From: Streptomyces sp. NBRC 109706
GTDB lineage: Bacteria > Actinomycetota > Actinomycetes > Streptomycetales > Streptomycetaceae
Direction of reading: 5' to 3'
NCBI RefSeq assembly: GCF_000974485.1
Contig: NZ_BBOM01000015.1
Coordinates: 56,635 to 120,634 of the forward strand
Length of the DNA stretch: 64,000 bases
Shown here: positions 26,201 through 34,862 of the stretch, in pieces
Numbering within the stretch: the first letter of the stretch is position 1
How the letters are laid out: each line of letters starts with the position of its first letter
Position numbers and translations under genes: made by a program
The notes under the pieces: generated by a model
The model's input: only the letters and a program-made list of their open reading frames with translations
The model's database searches: none
What the model was told of the DNA's origin: nothing

Positions 26201-29200
26201 CGCGGTGGCGCCGGAGGCGAAGAGTTCGACGCCCTCCATGGCGAACGGCAGCACGGGCCGGCCGTCGTTGTGCACCAGGCCGAGCAGCGGGATGGGGTGC
26301 AGCGCGGCGTCCAGCAGCGCCGGGTGCAGTCCGAACTCGCCGGGCTCGGTGCCCTCGGGGAGGGCGACCTCGGCGAACACCTCGTCGCCGCGCCGCCACA
26401 GCGCGCGCAGCCCGATGAACGCCGGGCCGTAGGCCAGGCCGATGGCGGCAAGCCTGGCGTAGGCGTCGGTGAGGTCGACGGGTTGGGCGTCGGCGGGCGG
26501 CCACTGCCGCAGATCGGCGCCGGGCCCCGCCGTGAGGGTCGCGGCCAGGAACCCGGAGACATTGCGGACCCAGGGGGCGTCGTCCTGGCCGTCGGGGCGG
26601 GAGTGCACCCCGATGGGGCGGCGCCCCGTCTCGTCGGGCTCGCCGATGATGATCTGCAGCTGTCGGCCGCCGCGCTCGGGGAGGATCAGCGGCGTCTGGA
26701 ACGTCAGTTCCTCGACGCCGGCGCAGCCGACCTCGTCGGCGGCGCGGATCGCCAGATCGGCGAAGGCGGTGCCGGGCACCACCACGGCGTCGCCCACCAG
26801 ATGGTCGGCGACCCAGGACTGCGGGAAGGCCGTCAGCCGGCCGGTCAGCACCACGCCGGCGCCGTCGGCCAGCGGGACGGCCGCGCCGAGCAGCGGGTGG
26901 CCCGCCGGCCTGGCGCCGAGCGCGGCGGCGTCGGTGCCGCCGGCCCTCGGCCGCACCCAGTAACGGCGGTGCTGGAAGGAGTAGGTGGGGAGGTCGACGC
27001 GGGCGCCGCCGGGGTGGAGCGCCGCCCAGTCGACCCGGGCGCCGGCCGTCCAGACCCGGGCGACCCCCTCGATCGCGGCCAGCGGTTCGGGGCGGTCCTT
27101 GCGCCGCAGCACGCCGACGACCAGGTCCTCCGGGGTGTCGACGGCCTCGACGGCGAGTCCGGCGAGGGTTCCGTCGGGGCCGATCTCCAGCGCCTGCCGG
27201 ACGCCGTCGGCCTCGAAGACGCGGACCGCATCGGCGAACCGCACGCCCTCGCGGGCATGCCGCAGCCAGTACTCGGGCGACGCCAGATCGCCGTCGGCGG
27301 CGCGCCGGCCGGTGAGGGTGGAGACCACGGTCAACCGGGGCCTGTGGAACGTCAGTCCGGACAGCACGGTGCGGAACTCGGCCAGCATCGGGTCCATCAG
27401 CGGCGAGTGGAAGGCGTGGCTGACGCGCAGCCGGCGGGTGCGCACGCCGCGTTCCTCGAAGTCGGCGGCGATCGCGGTCACCACCGGCTCGGCGCCCGAG
27501 ATCACGGTGGCCTCGGGCCCGTTGACGGCGGCGACGCCGGCGACCTCGCCATGGTCGGCCAGCAGCGGGACCACCTCGTGTTCGGGCGCGGCGACGGCGA
27601 TCATCGCGCCGCCGGCCGGCAGCCGCTGCATCAGCCGGCCCCTGGCGGCGACCAGGGCGGCGGCGTCCGGCAGCGAGAGGATGCCGGCGACATGGGCGAC
27701 GGCGATCTCGCCGACGGAGTGGCCGGTGAGCAGATCGGGGCGGACGCCCCAGGAGGTGATCAGCCGGTGGAGGGCGACCTCGAAGGCGAAGAGCGCGGGC
27801 TGCGCCCACTCGGTGCGGTGCATCCTGGCCTCGTCGTCGCCGAAGACCACCTCGTTCAGCGGCCCCGGCAGCAGCGGGTCGAGAACGTCGGTGACCTCGT
27901 CCCAGGCGGCGGCGAACACCGGGAAGGCGGCGCGTAGTTCGCGGCCCATGCCCAGGCGTTGGGCGCCCTGGCCGGCGAAGAGCAGCCCGAGCCGGCCGCC
28001 GTCGCGGGCGGTGCCGCTGAGCACGCCGGCGCGTTCGGCGCCGTCGGCCAGGGCGCGGAGCCCGTCGAGCAGTCCCGAGGGGGCGTCGCCGACCACCACG
28101 GCGCGGTGGGCGAGGGTGGCCCGGGTGGCGGCCAGGGACCAGCCGATGTCCCCCGGGTCGGCGGCCGCGCCCGGCCCCTCGACGAACTCCCCCAGGCGCG
28201 CGGCCTGTTGACGGACGGCCTCGGGCTGGCCACCGGAGAGCACCCAGCCGAAGGCGGCGGGGCTGTGGCCGGACCTGGGCGGTGTGGCGGTCTCGGCCTC
28301 TTCGACGGGGGGTTCGTCGGCAAGGATCAGATGGGCGTTGGTGCCGCTGATGCCGAACGAGGAGATCCCGGCGCGGCGTGGCGTTCCGGCCCTGGGCCAG
28401 GGCCTGGCGTCGGTGAGCAGGGCGACATCGCTGTCCGCCCAGTCCACGTGCGGGCTGGGCCGCTCCGCGTGCAGGGTCCTGGGCAGCAGCCCGTTGCGCA
28501 GCGCCATCACCATCTTGATGACGCCGGCCACGCCGGCGGCGGCCTGGGTGTGGCCGATGTTGGACTTCACGGTGCCCAGCCACAACGGGCGTTCGGCCGG
28601 CCGGTCCTGGCCGTAGGTGGCGATCAGCGCCTGGGCCTCGATCGGGTCGCCGAGCCGGGTGCCGGTGCCGTGCGCCTCGACCACGTCGACATCGGCGGCA
28701 CCGATCCCGGCGTCGGCCAGGGCGCGGCGGATGACCTGCTCCTGCGCCTCGTCGTTGGGGGCGGTCAGGCCGTTGGAGGCACCGTCCTGGTTGATGGCCG
28801 AACCGCTGATCACGGCGAGCACCTGGTGGCCGTTGCGGCGCGCGTCGGAGAGCCGTTCCAGCACGATCATCCCGACGCCCTCGGCGGGGCCGAAGCCGTC
28901 GGCGTCCTCGGCGAACGCCTTGCAGCGGCCATCGGCGGCGAGGCCCTGCTGACGGCTGAGGTCGACGATCCAGTTGGGCGCGGACATGATGGTGACGCCG
29001 CCGGCCAGGGCGAGGGAGCACTCGCCGTCGCGCAGCGCGCGGGCGGCGACATGCAGGGCGACCAGCGACGAGGAGCAGGCGGTGTCGACGGTGACGGCGG
29101 GCCCGCGCAGTCCGAAGGTGTAGGCGATCCGGCCGGACATCACGCTGGTGGTGTTGCCGACGGCGAGATAGCCCTCCAGTTCCTCGGCGGACGCGTCGCC

Positions 29201-29698
29201 GTGCCGGGGGGCGTACTCCTGGGGCGCGGCGCCGACGAAGACGCCGATGTTGTCGCCGCGCAGCGCGGTGGGGGGCAGTCCGGCGCGCTCCAGGGCCTCC
29301 CAGGAGGTTTCGAGGAGCAGCCGCTGCTGCGGGTCCATGGCCAGCGCCTCGCGCGGCGAGATGCCGAACAGCTCGGCGTCGAACTCGCCCGCCTCGGCGA
29401 GGAACCCGCCGGCCCGCACATAGCTGGTGCCGGGCGTCAACGGGTCGGGATCGTAGAGCGCTTCGAGGTCCCAGCCCCGGTCGTCGGGGATCGGGGCGAT
29501 GCCCTCGGCGCCGTCGGCGACCAGTCGCCACAGGTCCTCGGGGGAGGCCACCCCGCCGGGGAACCGACAGGCCATGGCGACCACGGCGATCGGCTCCCGC
29601 CGCCTCGCCTCGGTCTCGGTCAGCCGCTGCCGGGTCTGCCGCAGGTCGGCCGTGACGAGCTTGAGGTATTCGCGGAGCTTCTCTTCGTTAGCAGACAT
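23279..29698 (-). CDS. Single-module type I PKS: KS-AT(malonyl)-DH-ER-KR-ACP, 2139 aa
   Basis: This is the first gene of the minus-strand PKS operon. The ATG at 29698 (MSANEEKLREYLK, N-terminal docking coiled coil) sits about 10 nt after GGAGAG; an upstream GTG-type extension to 29815 lacks the family start. Order: KS (Cys208), AT with GHSVGE about 661 and HAFHS about 759 (malonyl-CoA), DH (His966 and LLDAALH Asp about 1130), ER (MNFRDV about 1411, NADPH loop SGAGGVGMAA about 1515), KR (GGTGTLG about 1703, VDD so B-type, GQGNY Tyr about 1848), ACP (GFDSL about 2017), C-terminal docking tail SASDSELFDLLD. The full loop predicts a saturated CH2-CH2 unit. The DH motif reads HLVGDAVVVP, with Asp where HxxxGxxxxP has Gly, so DH efficiency deserves a check. 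N- and C-terminal docking segments place it inside the line, after the loading protein. Confidence 0.96.
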   Translation of the reverse strand: MSANEEKLREYLKLVTADLRQTRQRLTETEARRREPIAVVAMACRFPGGVASPEDLWRLVADGAEGIAPIPDDRGWDLEALYDPDPLTPGTSYVRAGGFLAEAGEFDAELFGISPREALAMDPQQRLLLETSWEALERAGLPPTALRGDNIGVFVGAAPQEYAPRHGDASAEELEGYLAVGNTTSVMSGRIAYTFGLRGPAVTVDTACSSSLVALHVAARALRDGECSLALAGGVTIMSAPNWIVDLSRQQGLAADGRCKAFAEDADGFGPAEGVGMIVLERLSDARRNGHQVLAVISGSAINQDGASNGLTAPNDEAQEQVIRRALADAGIGAADVDVVEAHGTGTRLGDPIEAQALIATYGQDRPAERPLWLGTVKSNIGHTQAAAGVAGVIKMVMALRNGLLPRTLHAERPSPHVDWADSDVALLTDARPWPRAGTPRRAGISSFGISGTNAHLILADEPPVEEAETATPPRSGHSPAAFGWVLSGGQPEAVRQQAARLGEFVEGPGAAADPGDIGWSLAATRATLAHRAVVVGDAPSGLLDGLRALADGAERAGVLSGTARDGGRLGLLFAGQGAQRLGMGRELRAAFPVFAAAWDEVTDVLDPLLPGPLNEVVFGDDEARMHRTEWAQPALFAFEVALHRLITSWGVRPDLLTGHSVGEIAVAHVAGILSLPDAAALVAARGRLMQRLPAGGAMIAVAAPEHEVVPLLADHGEVAGVAAVNGPEATVISGAEPVVTAIAADFEERGVRTRRLRVSHAFHSPLMDPMLAEFRTVLSGLTFHRPRLTVVSTLTGRRAADGDLASPEYWLRHAREGVRFADAVRVFEADGVRQALEIGPDGTLAGLAVEAVDTPEDLVVGVLRRKDRPEPLAAIEGVARVWTAGARVDWAALHPGGARVDLPTYSFQHRRYWVRPRAGGTDAAALGARPAGHPLLGAAVPLADGAGVVLTGRLTAFPQSWVADHLVGDAVVVPGTAFADLAIRAADEVGCAGVEELTFQTPLILPERGGRQLQIIIGEPDETGRRPIGVHSRPDGQDDAPWVRNVSGFLAATLTAGPGADLRQWPPADAQPVDLTDAYARLAAIGLAYGPAFIGLRALWRRGDEVFAEVALPEGTEPGEFGLHPALLDAALHPIPLLGLVHNDGRPVLPFAMEGVELFASGATALRVRLAPGAGDALSVTVADTAGRPVAAIASLAVRPVSVENLRTAPAGPESLYQVDWVPAGEPTSTPRAVELPAGDDALDRLAADGAPELVIARVDEALDVHRAVAETLTLLRRWLADERFADARLALVTRSAHLGHAAVLGLGRSTQAEHPGRLVLVETDRERPLPELAAAVGSGEEQLRLLGDATLCPRLVRSEGGDALQPPAEPWRLETTKPGSLENLRLLPGPEAAAPLGQNEVRIAVRAAGMNFRDVLIALGMYSGETAPWLGDEAAGIVTEIGPGVSRLSVGDAVLGMVARGFGPQVVADARALVRIPAGWSFETAAGVPVAFVTAWLGLVDLAELKAGESVLVHSGAGGVGMAAVRLARHLGAEVFATASEGKWPALRELGLDDAHLASTGDTAFRDAFLAATQGRGVDVVLNAFTGEFVDASLQLLPRGGQFLEMGKADIRDPETIAERYPGVAYRTFDIAELTPQRIGAILGQVLDLFAAEAFSPLPVTTFDMRRAPEAFRHVSQAKHIGKVVLTAPTTWDPHGTVLITGGTGTLGRLVAQHLVTRHGVRHLLLVSRRGRAAEGADAWIAELEEQGASVTVAACDVTDRTALAKALADIPPGRPLRGVVHTAGVVDDAVVASLTEDQVERVLAPKVDATLALAELTAGADLTAFVLFSSATAVLGGPGQGNYAAANAFLDELARQRRARGLPALSLAWGLWEEASGMTATLGAGDRARLGRSGVRPLSSREGLALLDAALDLGEPAVVPVRLDLAAVRTRAAAEGGVPPLLRGLVRAPARRAAGTAAGPADAQDIRRRLAGVPEAERHRITLELVREQAAGVLGHSEVRDIAAERSFRDAGFDSLTAVELRNRLAAATGVRLSATAAFDHPTPADLAETLLARITPDESGDAAASVLTELDRLKAALTTLTAPEDQRGEITLRLRSLLTQWDGGQGGTRERAADDTVESASDSELFDLLDEIEIP

Positions 29699-30061
29699 CG
29701 GAAAGCCACTCTCCACAAGGAAAGCCGAATGGGAATCACGGCGACGTGCCGGGCGGTCAGGCGGTCGGACATCCGGCGTATGTCGGGTGGGGGAAAGCCA
29801 AGAACGAGTCCTCACGCGCGGCGCTGTGGACCTCGGTCAGATGGCCCCATGCTGTTTCGTTGCCCGGGTGGATGTCTGCGTGTCACTTCTCGCGCTCCCC
29901 CGCGCTCTTGCCCACCGATTGTGTGCCGGGCGAGGCGCCGCTGCTCTGGGGACCGACCCCAGGCGGGACCCTAGTACTGCGTGGTCGCAGGGCGTGAAGG
30001 GCCGCCGACGTGCGCGGACCGGGGTCAGTGTCACCCCGGCTCCCGGGAGTTGACACCCCCG

Positions 30062-30112
30062 GGGCACCCCGGGGTCGGTGGACCCGGTGGACCCGGTGGC
30101 CCCGGGGTGCCC
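30062..30112. repeat. 13-bp perfect inverted repeat with tandem repeats in the loop
   Basis: The arms GGGCACCCCGGGG (30062-30074) and CCCCGGGGTGCCC (30100-30112) are perfectly complementary. The 25-nt loop carries GGTGGACCC repeated about two and a half times. It lies 360 nt upstream of the first minus-strand PKS start. It could be a transcript hairpin or an operator; no U-tract follows on either side. Confidence 0.7.
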
Positions 30113-30698
30113 GTCGGGCGCCGCGGGCTCTCCCCCCGGCGATTCCGAAAGGTTTTCGGGCGCGGTGGCGGCCGGGCTTCCGGTTCATGTGGGGAGTGGG
30201 TGGACGCATTGTCCGCCGATGCGGTCAGGACACCGATTCGGGCGCTCTCACCAGGCCGGGGAGACCGTGCCACAGCCGTTCCGGAAAACCTGGTTCCTGG
30301 AACAGGATCCCCCAATCAACCACTATGTTACGAGTGGAGAGTTGACGAAGATATCGCCACTTGTCTTCACAAACGTAACCCATCCCGCGTGAGGTAGGTC
30401 ACCTTCTTCACTGGTTTAGCAGCACACCCTGACCCCGCCCATGAAGTGCCGTATTCGACGCCCACACACGGGCTCACCCCGGGGCTGCGCAATACCCCTC
30501 CCAACCGTTTCCCAAGGGGAAGCGGAATCCGTTCGACACCCCACGATCAGGCCGTTTGCACACGCTGGCCCCCGCAACGGGCAGTGAGGGAGGAGCAACG
30601 AGCGGCGACGAGAGGCCGGCCGGCGGGGCGTCCGACGGCGGGGCGGCGAACGCGCCCCGCGGCCACCCGGGTTCGGCCGCGGCGGCCAACAAGCGCTA

Positions 30699-30704
30699 TA
30701 TAAT
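30699..30704 (+). promoter_or_regulatory. Possible -10 element (TATAAT)
   Basis: An exact TATAAT sits in DNA of very high GC content, 530 nt upstream of the LAL start. No TTGACA-like -35 box is seen 16-18 nt upstream, so this is only a candidate. Confidence 0.25.
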
Positions 30705-30973
30705 CCCAGGTCAGTTGGGGTGCGTCGGCTCCCGCACCGGGGGCCGACTCGCCGCGTTGTGCGTGGATTCCCACCGATTCCTGCGCCACCCGCAGCCCCG
30801 GGGGCCCCCGGGGGCACGTTCGACCGGCGCGGCCGCCACGGCAAACTCGACGACGATACGGCGGAAAGTCGATTGCCATCGCGAACCATGGCTCCGCTTC
30901 CCATCCCGAGACGACTTGGGATATCGTTGTTCGCGCTTTGTCCTGCTGCGCCGCTCTGACTCAGCGGCCTGAC

Positions 30974-31017
30974 CAAACTGTTTAGTTACACCGGGATGTA
31001 CCCGGTGTTAACAGTTT
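30974..31017. promoter_or_regulatory. Imperfect inverted repeat upstream of the LAL leader
   Basis: ACACCGGG and CCCGGTGT form an inner stem around ATGTA. Outside it AAACTGTT pairs with AACAGTTT, giving about 16-17 paired bases with a small bulge, followed by TTTAC. It lies just upstream of the leader ORF (31035). It could be an operator for a dimeric regulator, or a hairpin that attenuates transcription. Confidence 0.55.
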
Positions 31018-31034
31018 TACGGGGAGATCTTCTT

Positions 31035-31142
31035 ATGGTGTCCGGCGCTCCATCGTGCCGCTCCGATTCCTCCTGCCCCATCTCGCTCCTCGTGTGTTTC
31101 CACGGGTCAACAAACACCAGCAGACCCGTGTCTCGTCTCTAG
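31035..31142 (+). CDS. Putative 35-aa leader ORF upstream of the LAL regulator
   Basis: The ATG follows GGGGAG with 8 nt spacing, one of the best Shine-Dalgarno sites in the region, and the frame closes with TAG after 35 codons (MVSGAPSCRS...). The predicted peptide is Ser- and Cys-rich and matches no family I recognise. It ends 96 nt before the likely LAL start. It may be a true small protein, a translated leader that tunes LAL expression, or a chance frame. Confidence 0.35.
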   Translation: MVSGAPSCRSDSSCPISLLVCFHGSTNTSRPVSRL

Positions 31143-31238
31143 TCCGCTGGCCATCCACGCCACAAGTTCTGGCGCCATGCGAAACACGCCTGCCCGGGGT
31201 CGAGGAATTCGGCCGACTTCAAGGAGATGAGTACATTC

Positions 31239-34139
31239 ATGCTCGCGGGAGCCAACTCGGCCGTTCGGATCGACGAGCCGTCACTGATCGAGCGTGACGA
31301 GGAGCTGCGCGCCCTCGCCGGAACACTGGACGCCCTGCGCGCCGGGAGCGGCGGATTCGTCCTCGTCGAGGGGCCGTTCGGCACCGGCAAGAGCGCGCTG
31401 CTGCACACCCTGCGGCAGGGCGCGGGGGCGGCCGGGTTCACCGTCCTCCAGGCCAGGGGCAGCGCCTTCGAGACCGGCCACCCCAACGGTCTGGTGCGGC
31501 AGATCCTGGAGCACTGGCTCGCCTCGGCGCCGCCGCAGGGCCGGGGGCCGGCCGATCCGGCGGCGCTGCTGACCCCGCTGCTCGACTCCCCCGAGGCCCT
31601 CGACCAGCCGGGCGGCCCCAGCTGGGGGATCCCGGATCCGGAGCGGCAGGAACGCGAACACGACGGACTGCTCAGGCTGTTGGTCGAGCTGGCCGACACC
31701 GGGCCGCTGGTGCTGCTGCTGGACGATCTGCATCTGGCGGACTCCGCCTCGATGCGCTTCCTGGGCCGCCTCGGCGGCCTGATCGCCCAACACCCCGTTC
31801 TCTGCTGCGTCACCGCACCGCCCCCGGCGCGTTCGGGCCTCCGGCTCGGCCTGGACGAGCCGCCCGTGCAGACGCTGCTCGCCCCGGCGGCCCCCCGTTC
31901 CCTGGTCCTCGGCCCGCTCAGCGAGGACGGGGTGCGCGCCTTTCTCGCGTCCGCCGTGCCGGGACAGCTCTCCGCCACCTCGGTGCGCGCCTGCTACGAG
32001 GCGACCGTGGGCAATCCGTTCTTCCTGCGGGAGCTGGTCGGCGAACTCGGCGGCGGCGGGCTCGCCGACCCCGCCCGGATATCCGCCGCAGGACCGCGCA
32101 CCGTCGCCCGCCGCATCCTGCGCCGCGTGCACCATCTGCCACGACGCGGCGTCAACGGGGCCCTGGCCGCGACCAACGCGCTCGCCGTACTCGACACCGC
32201 GGACAGCGTCGAACAGCTCGCCGCCGTCGCCGATCTCGCACCGGCCGAGGCGGCGCACGCGGTGGTCGCGCTCCGCGCCGCCGGCGTCGCCGACCGGGCC
32301 GACCCGCCACGGTTCGCCGCCCCCATCGCCCGCAACGCCGTCTACACCCATATGGCGCACGCCTTCCGCTACCGCGCCCACTACGCGGCGGCCCAGGCCC
32401 TCACCGACCAGGGCGCGCCGCCGCGGCGGATCGCCACCCATCTGCTGCATGTCCCGCCCTCAACCGACGGACGCGCCGTGGAGACCCTGGTCGCCGCCGG
32501 CCTGGCCGCGCTCGGCGAGGGCGATCCCGCGCAGGCCCTCTCCCTGGTGCGCCGCGCCGCCCGGGAGAACGTGCCGAGCCGCACGCTGCCCCGGCTGCTG
32601 GCCGTGCTGGGCGAGGCCGAACACCGCACCGGGCACCCGCAGGCCGTGCGCCATCTCGGGGACGCCATCGGCCTGACCTCGGACCCGGCCGAACGCGCCC
32701 GGATCGCGCTGCAGTTGGGCGCCGCACTCACGGTCGCCGCACGCCACGAGGAGGCCGCCGAGGTCTACCGCCAGGCCCATGCCGAACTCGGCGGCGAGCA
32801 CCCGAAGTTGGCCGCCCGACTGTGCGCGGCGCACAGCCGCCTCGACCATCTGGGCGCCACCGGCCGAGGCAACGTCCCCGAGCTGGTACGGGAGTTGGGC
32901 ACCACCTCCCGTGTCACCGCCGGCGAACAACCCCCGAACGACGCGCACTCGCTGGCGCTCGGCGCCGCCCGCGCCCTGCTCGGCGGGGAGCCGGGCCACC
33001 GCGTCGTCCAACTGGTCGACCAGGCCCTGGCACACGACCCCACGATCCGCCGCCCCGGGGACGACGCGTGGGTGCCCTGGTTCCTGGCGTACTGCCTCTA
33101 CAGCTGCGACAAGCTCGCCGAGGCCGGCACCATCCTGGACGACGCCATCCAGCAGGCGGTGAGCGTCGGCGTCGACTCCCGGGCGCTGCGCGCCCTGCGG
33201 GCCCATGTCAACCTGCACCGGGGGATGTTGTCGGAGGCCAAGAACGACGCCAGCGCCTCCCTGGAGCCGTGCGCCGCCGGCGAGACCGACGCGCTGGGCC
33301 GCTCGTTCGCCGTGCTGGCCCTCACCGACCTGCTGATCCTGCGCAACCAGCCGGACATGGCGGCACGCGTCTTCGAGGAACACGGCGGCTGGCACGCCCC
33401 CGGAACCAGCCGGCTGGGGGATATCGCACTGCTGATCGGCCGCCGGCACCTGCACGCGGTCAGGGGTGACTCCGAGGCCGGGATGCGCGACGGCGAACGC
33501 ATCCTCTCCCTGCTCAGGGAGACCGGCAGCACCACCCCGGCCCTGACCCCGGCCCCCAGCATGGTGGAGAACCTGGTGGGCCTCGGCCAGCTGGAACGGG
33601 CGCACGCACTGGCCGCCGAACACCTCGCCGACGCACGGTCGTTCGGCACCCACCGGATCGTCGCCCGCGCCCTGTACGCCTATGCCCGCACCCAGGGCGG
33701 CGACGACGCCATCGAATCGCTGGAGGAGGCCGTCGAACTGCTCGACGGCTCGCCCGCCATCGTCGACCGCTGCGCCTGCCTGCTGCAACTGGGCGCCGTG
33801 CTGCGGGACACCCGGCGCACGGTGCAGGCCAGGCGGCGGCTCAGGGAGGCCGACGAGGTGGCCGAGACGATCGGCGCCACCGCGTTCAGCGGCGCGACCC
33901 GACGCGCGCTCGCCGCCCTGGGAGTGCGGACCCGGGACACCGGGCGGCCCCACACCTGGGGACTCACCCCCAGGGAACACCGGGTCTCCGTCCTCGCCGC
34001 CGAGGGCAAGCGCAACCACGAGATCGCCAGCATCCTCTTTGTCACCGTCAAGACCGTGGAGTGGCACCTCAGCCAGGTCTACCGCAAGCTGCACATCGAC
34101 TCCAGGAGCGAACTCAGCCGCGTACTCAGCCTCGGCTGA
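31239..34139 (+). CDS. LAL-family LuxR transcriptional regulator (966 aa)
   Basis: A large ATP-binding regulator of the LuxR (LAL) family, the usual pathway-specific activator of macrolide PKS clusters. The N-terminal STAND-type ATPase has Walker A GPFGTGKSALL near residue 47 and Walker B VLLLDDLHLAD near 160. A long alpha-helical middle region follows. The C-terminal LuxR helix-turn-helix is at about 905-962 (LTPREHRVSVLAAEG... KTVEWHLSQVYRKL). The start is uncertain: the ATG at 31227 directly abuts AAGGAG (zero spacing), while the in-frame ATG at 31239 has 12 nt spacing and is preferred. No TTA codon was seen. A strong hairpin terminator follows the stop. It faces away from the minus-strand PKS operon and towards the loading PKS, so it could control both. 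Confidence 0.95.
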   Translation: MLAGANSAVRIDEPSLIERDEELRALAGTLDALRAGSGGFVLVEGPFGTGKSALLHTLRQGAGAAGFTVLQARGSAFETGHPNGLVRQILEHWLASAPPQGRGPADPAALLTPLLDSPEALDQPGGPSWGIPDPERQEREHDGLLRLLVELADTGPLVLLLDDLHLADSASMRFLGRLGGLIAQHPVLCCVTAPPPARSGLRLGLDEPPVQTLLAPAAPRSLVLGPLSEDGVRAFLASAVPGQLSATSVRACYEATVGNPFFLRELVGELGGGGLADPARISAAGPRTVARRILRRVHHLPRRGVNGALAATNALAVLDTADSVEQLAAVADLAPAEAAHAVVALRAAGVADRADPPRFAAPIARNAVYTHMAHAFRYRAHYAAAQALTDQGAPPRRIATHLLHVPPSTDGRAVETLVAAGLAALGEGDPAQALSLVRRAARENVPSRTLPRLLAVLGEAEHRTGHPQAVRHLGDAIGLTSDPAERARIALQLGAALTVAARHEEAAEVYRQAHAELGGEHPKLAARLCAAHSRLDHLGATGRGNVPELVRELGTTSRVTAGEQPPNDAHSLALGAARALLGGEPGHRVVQLVDQALAHDPTIRRPGDDAWVPWFLAYCLYSCDKLAEAGTILDDAIQQAVSVGVDSRALRALRAHVNLHRGMLSEAKNDASASLEPCAAGETDALGRSFAVLALTDLLILRNQPDMAARVFEEHGGWHAPGTSRLGDIALLIGRRHLHAVRGDSEAGMRDGERILSLLRETGSTTPALTPAPSMVENLVGLGQLERAHALAAEHLADARSFGTHRIVARALYAYARTQGGDDAIESLEEAVELLDGSPAIVDRCACLLQLGAVLRDTRRTVQARRRLREADEVAETIGATAFSGATRRALAALGVRTRDTGRPHTWGLTPREHRVSVLAAEGKRNHEIASILFVTVKTVEWHLSQVYRKLHIDSRSELSRVLSLG

Positions 34140-34143
34140 CCCA

Positions 34144-34180
34144 CCCCCGGCCGCCCCAGGACTGGGGTGGTGGCCGGGGG
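34144..34180 (+). terminator. Strong hairpin after the LAL gene
   Basis: CCCCCGGCC and GGCCGGGGG bracket an inner CCCCAG/CTGGGG stem with a 2-nt loop, starting 5 nt after the LAL stop codon. There is no U-run, as is common for actinomycete terminators. Confidence 0.75.
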
Positions 34181-34270
34181 AGCGCCCCGAGTCGCCGGCG
34201 CTCCCCGGCGGCGCAGTATGTCGGTGCGGGCGATGTACGGCCATGGCCGACCTCGGGCCGTGTCCCTCGG

Positions 34271-34295
34271 AAGTTCCCCCGCTTCCGGGGGACTT
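34271..34295. repeat. Short inverted repeat upstream of the DUF5988-like gene
   Basis: AAGTTCCCCCG and CGGGGGACTT pair with one bulged base around a 4-nt loop, in the 290-nt gap between the LAL gene and the small protein. The rest of that gap (34140-34432) holds the terminator and no gene I can support. Confidence 0.45.
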
Positions 34296-34432
34296 GGCGT
34301 TCGTCCCGGTCCTTCACCGCTTCGCCCCGCCCGTGATCCGAACCCACGCCGTGCCCACCGCTCCCGGGCATGTGCGGCGGGTCGGAACCCGCGTCTGCCC
34401 TTCACCTCAACAGGCAACGGAGTGTGCATCGT

Positions 34433-34648
34433 ATGGCGCCCGGTAAACCCAATGTCATCCTGCGCGGCGGGCCGGTCCAGATCACCGGCCGGTCGCAGCT
34501 GCGGTACCACCCGAACGTCGACGAGACGATCAAGATATCCGTCGGCAACGCCTATGAGCACTATCTGCCGACGCCGGAGACGGTGGAGCACGACGGCAGC
34601 AGGCTCACCGTTTTCGAGTGGACCCGACGCACCTATATCGCCGAGTGA
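34433..34648 (+). CDS. DUF5988-like small protein (71 aa)
   Basis: A 71-residue protein, MAPGKPNVILRGG... to ...FEWTRRTYIAE. The opening PNVILxGGP and the closing (Y/F)EWTRRTxIAE resemble the actinobacterial DUF5988 family, whose function is unknown and whose genes often sit in secondary-metabolite clusters. The ATG at 34433 has ACGGAG about 10 nt upstream. It lies between the first LAL regulator and the loading PKS, in the same direction, and a hairpin follows its stop. No membrane segment, signal peptide or catalytic motif is visible. Family assignment is from memory of the sequence pattern. Confidence 0.7.
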   Translation: MAPGKPNVILRGGPVQITGRSQLRYHPNVDETIKISVGNAYEHYLPTPETVEHDGSRLTVFEWTRRTYIAE

Positions 34649-34683
34649 TCCCGGCCGCCGCCGGCTGACCCGGCACGGCGCCC

Positions 34684-34719
34684 GCGCCCCGGGGACGGCC
34701 CCTTCCGCCCCCGGGGCGC
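34684..34719 (+). terminator. Hairpin after the DUF5988-like gene
   Basis: GCGCCCCGGGG (34684-34694) and CCCCGGGGCGC (34709-34719) are perfectly complementary 11-bp arms around a 14-nt loop, 35 nt after the stop. It probably separates the small gene from the PKS. Confidence 0.6.
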
Positions 34720-34862
34720 CGGCCTGTCCGCGTCCCGCCCCGGCTGGGGTCGACCCGGGGGCCGGCACGGGGCGCGCCGAAGCCGGACGGACACAGAATC
34801 GCAGGCGGCGTCCGCCTGTCGCGCGAGAGTCGGGGAAAGACGCCAACCGCGCGCACCACCCC

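Larger units (their letters stand above)
29699..31226. promoter_or_regulatory. Long divergent control region between PKS operon and LAL regulator
   Basis: About 1.5 kb with no convincing gene apart from the small leader ORF at 31035. It must hold the promoter of the minus-strand PKS operon and that of the LAL gene. It contains two strong inverted repeats (30062-30112 and 30974-31017), a clearly AT-richer block at about 30300-30420 and an exact TATAAT at 30699. Several possible open frames in it have no Shine-Dalgarno or coding bias. Confidence 0.6.

Noticed and set aside
19853..27937. Plus-strand open frame of about 2690 codons
   Set aside because: It is antisense to two clear PKS genes, Gly/Gln/Asp/Arg-rich, and without any known domain; a GC artefact.
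30341..30372. TTGACG at about 30341 as a -35 box
   Set aside because: No -10-like hexamer lies 16-19 nt downstream on the plus strand.
30010..30400. Several small open frames in the PKS-LAL intergenic region
   Set aside because: They are Pro/Gly/Arg-rich, overlap each other on both strands, lack ribosome sites and cover the hairpins.
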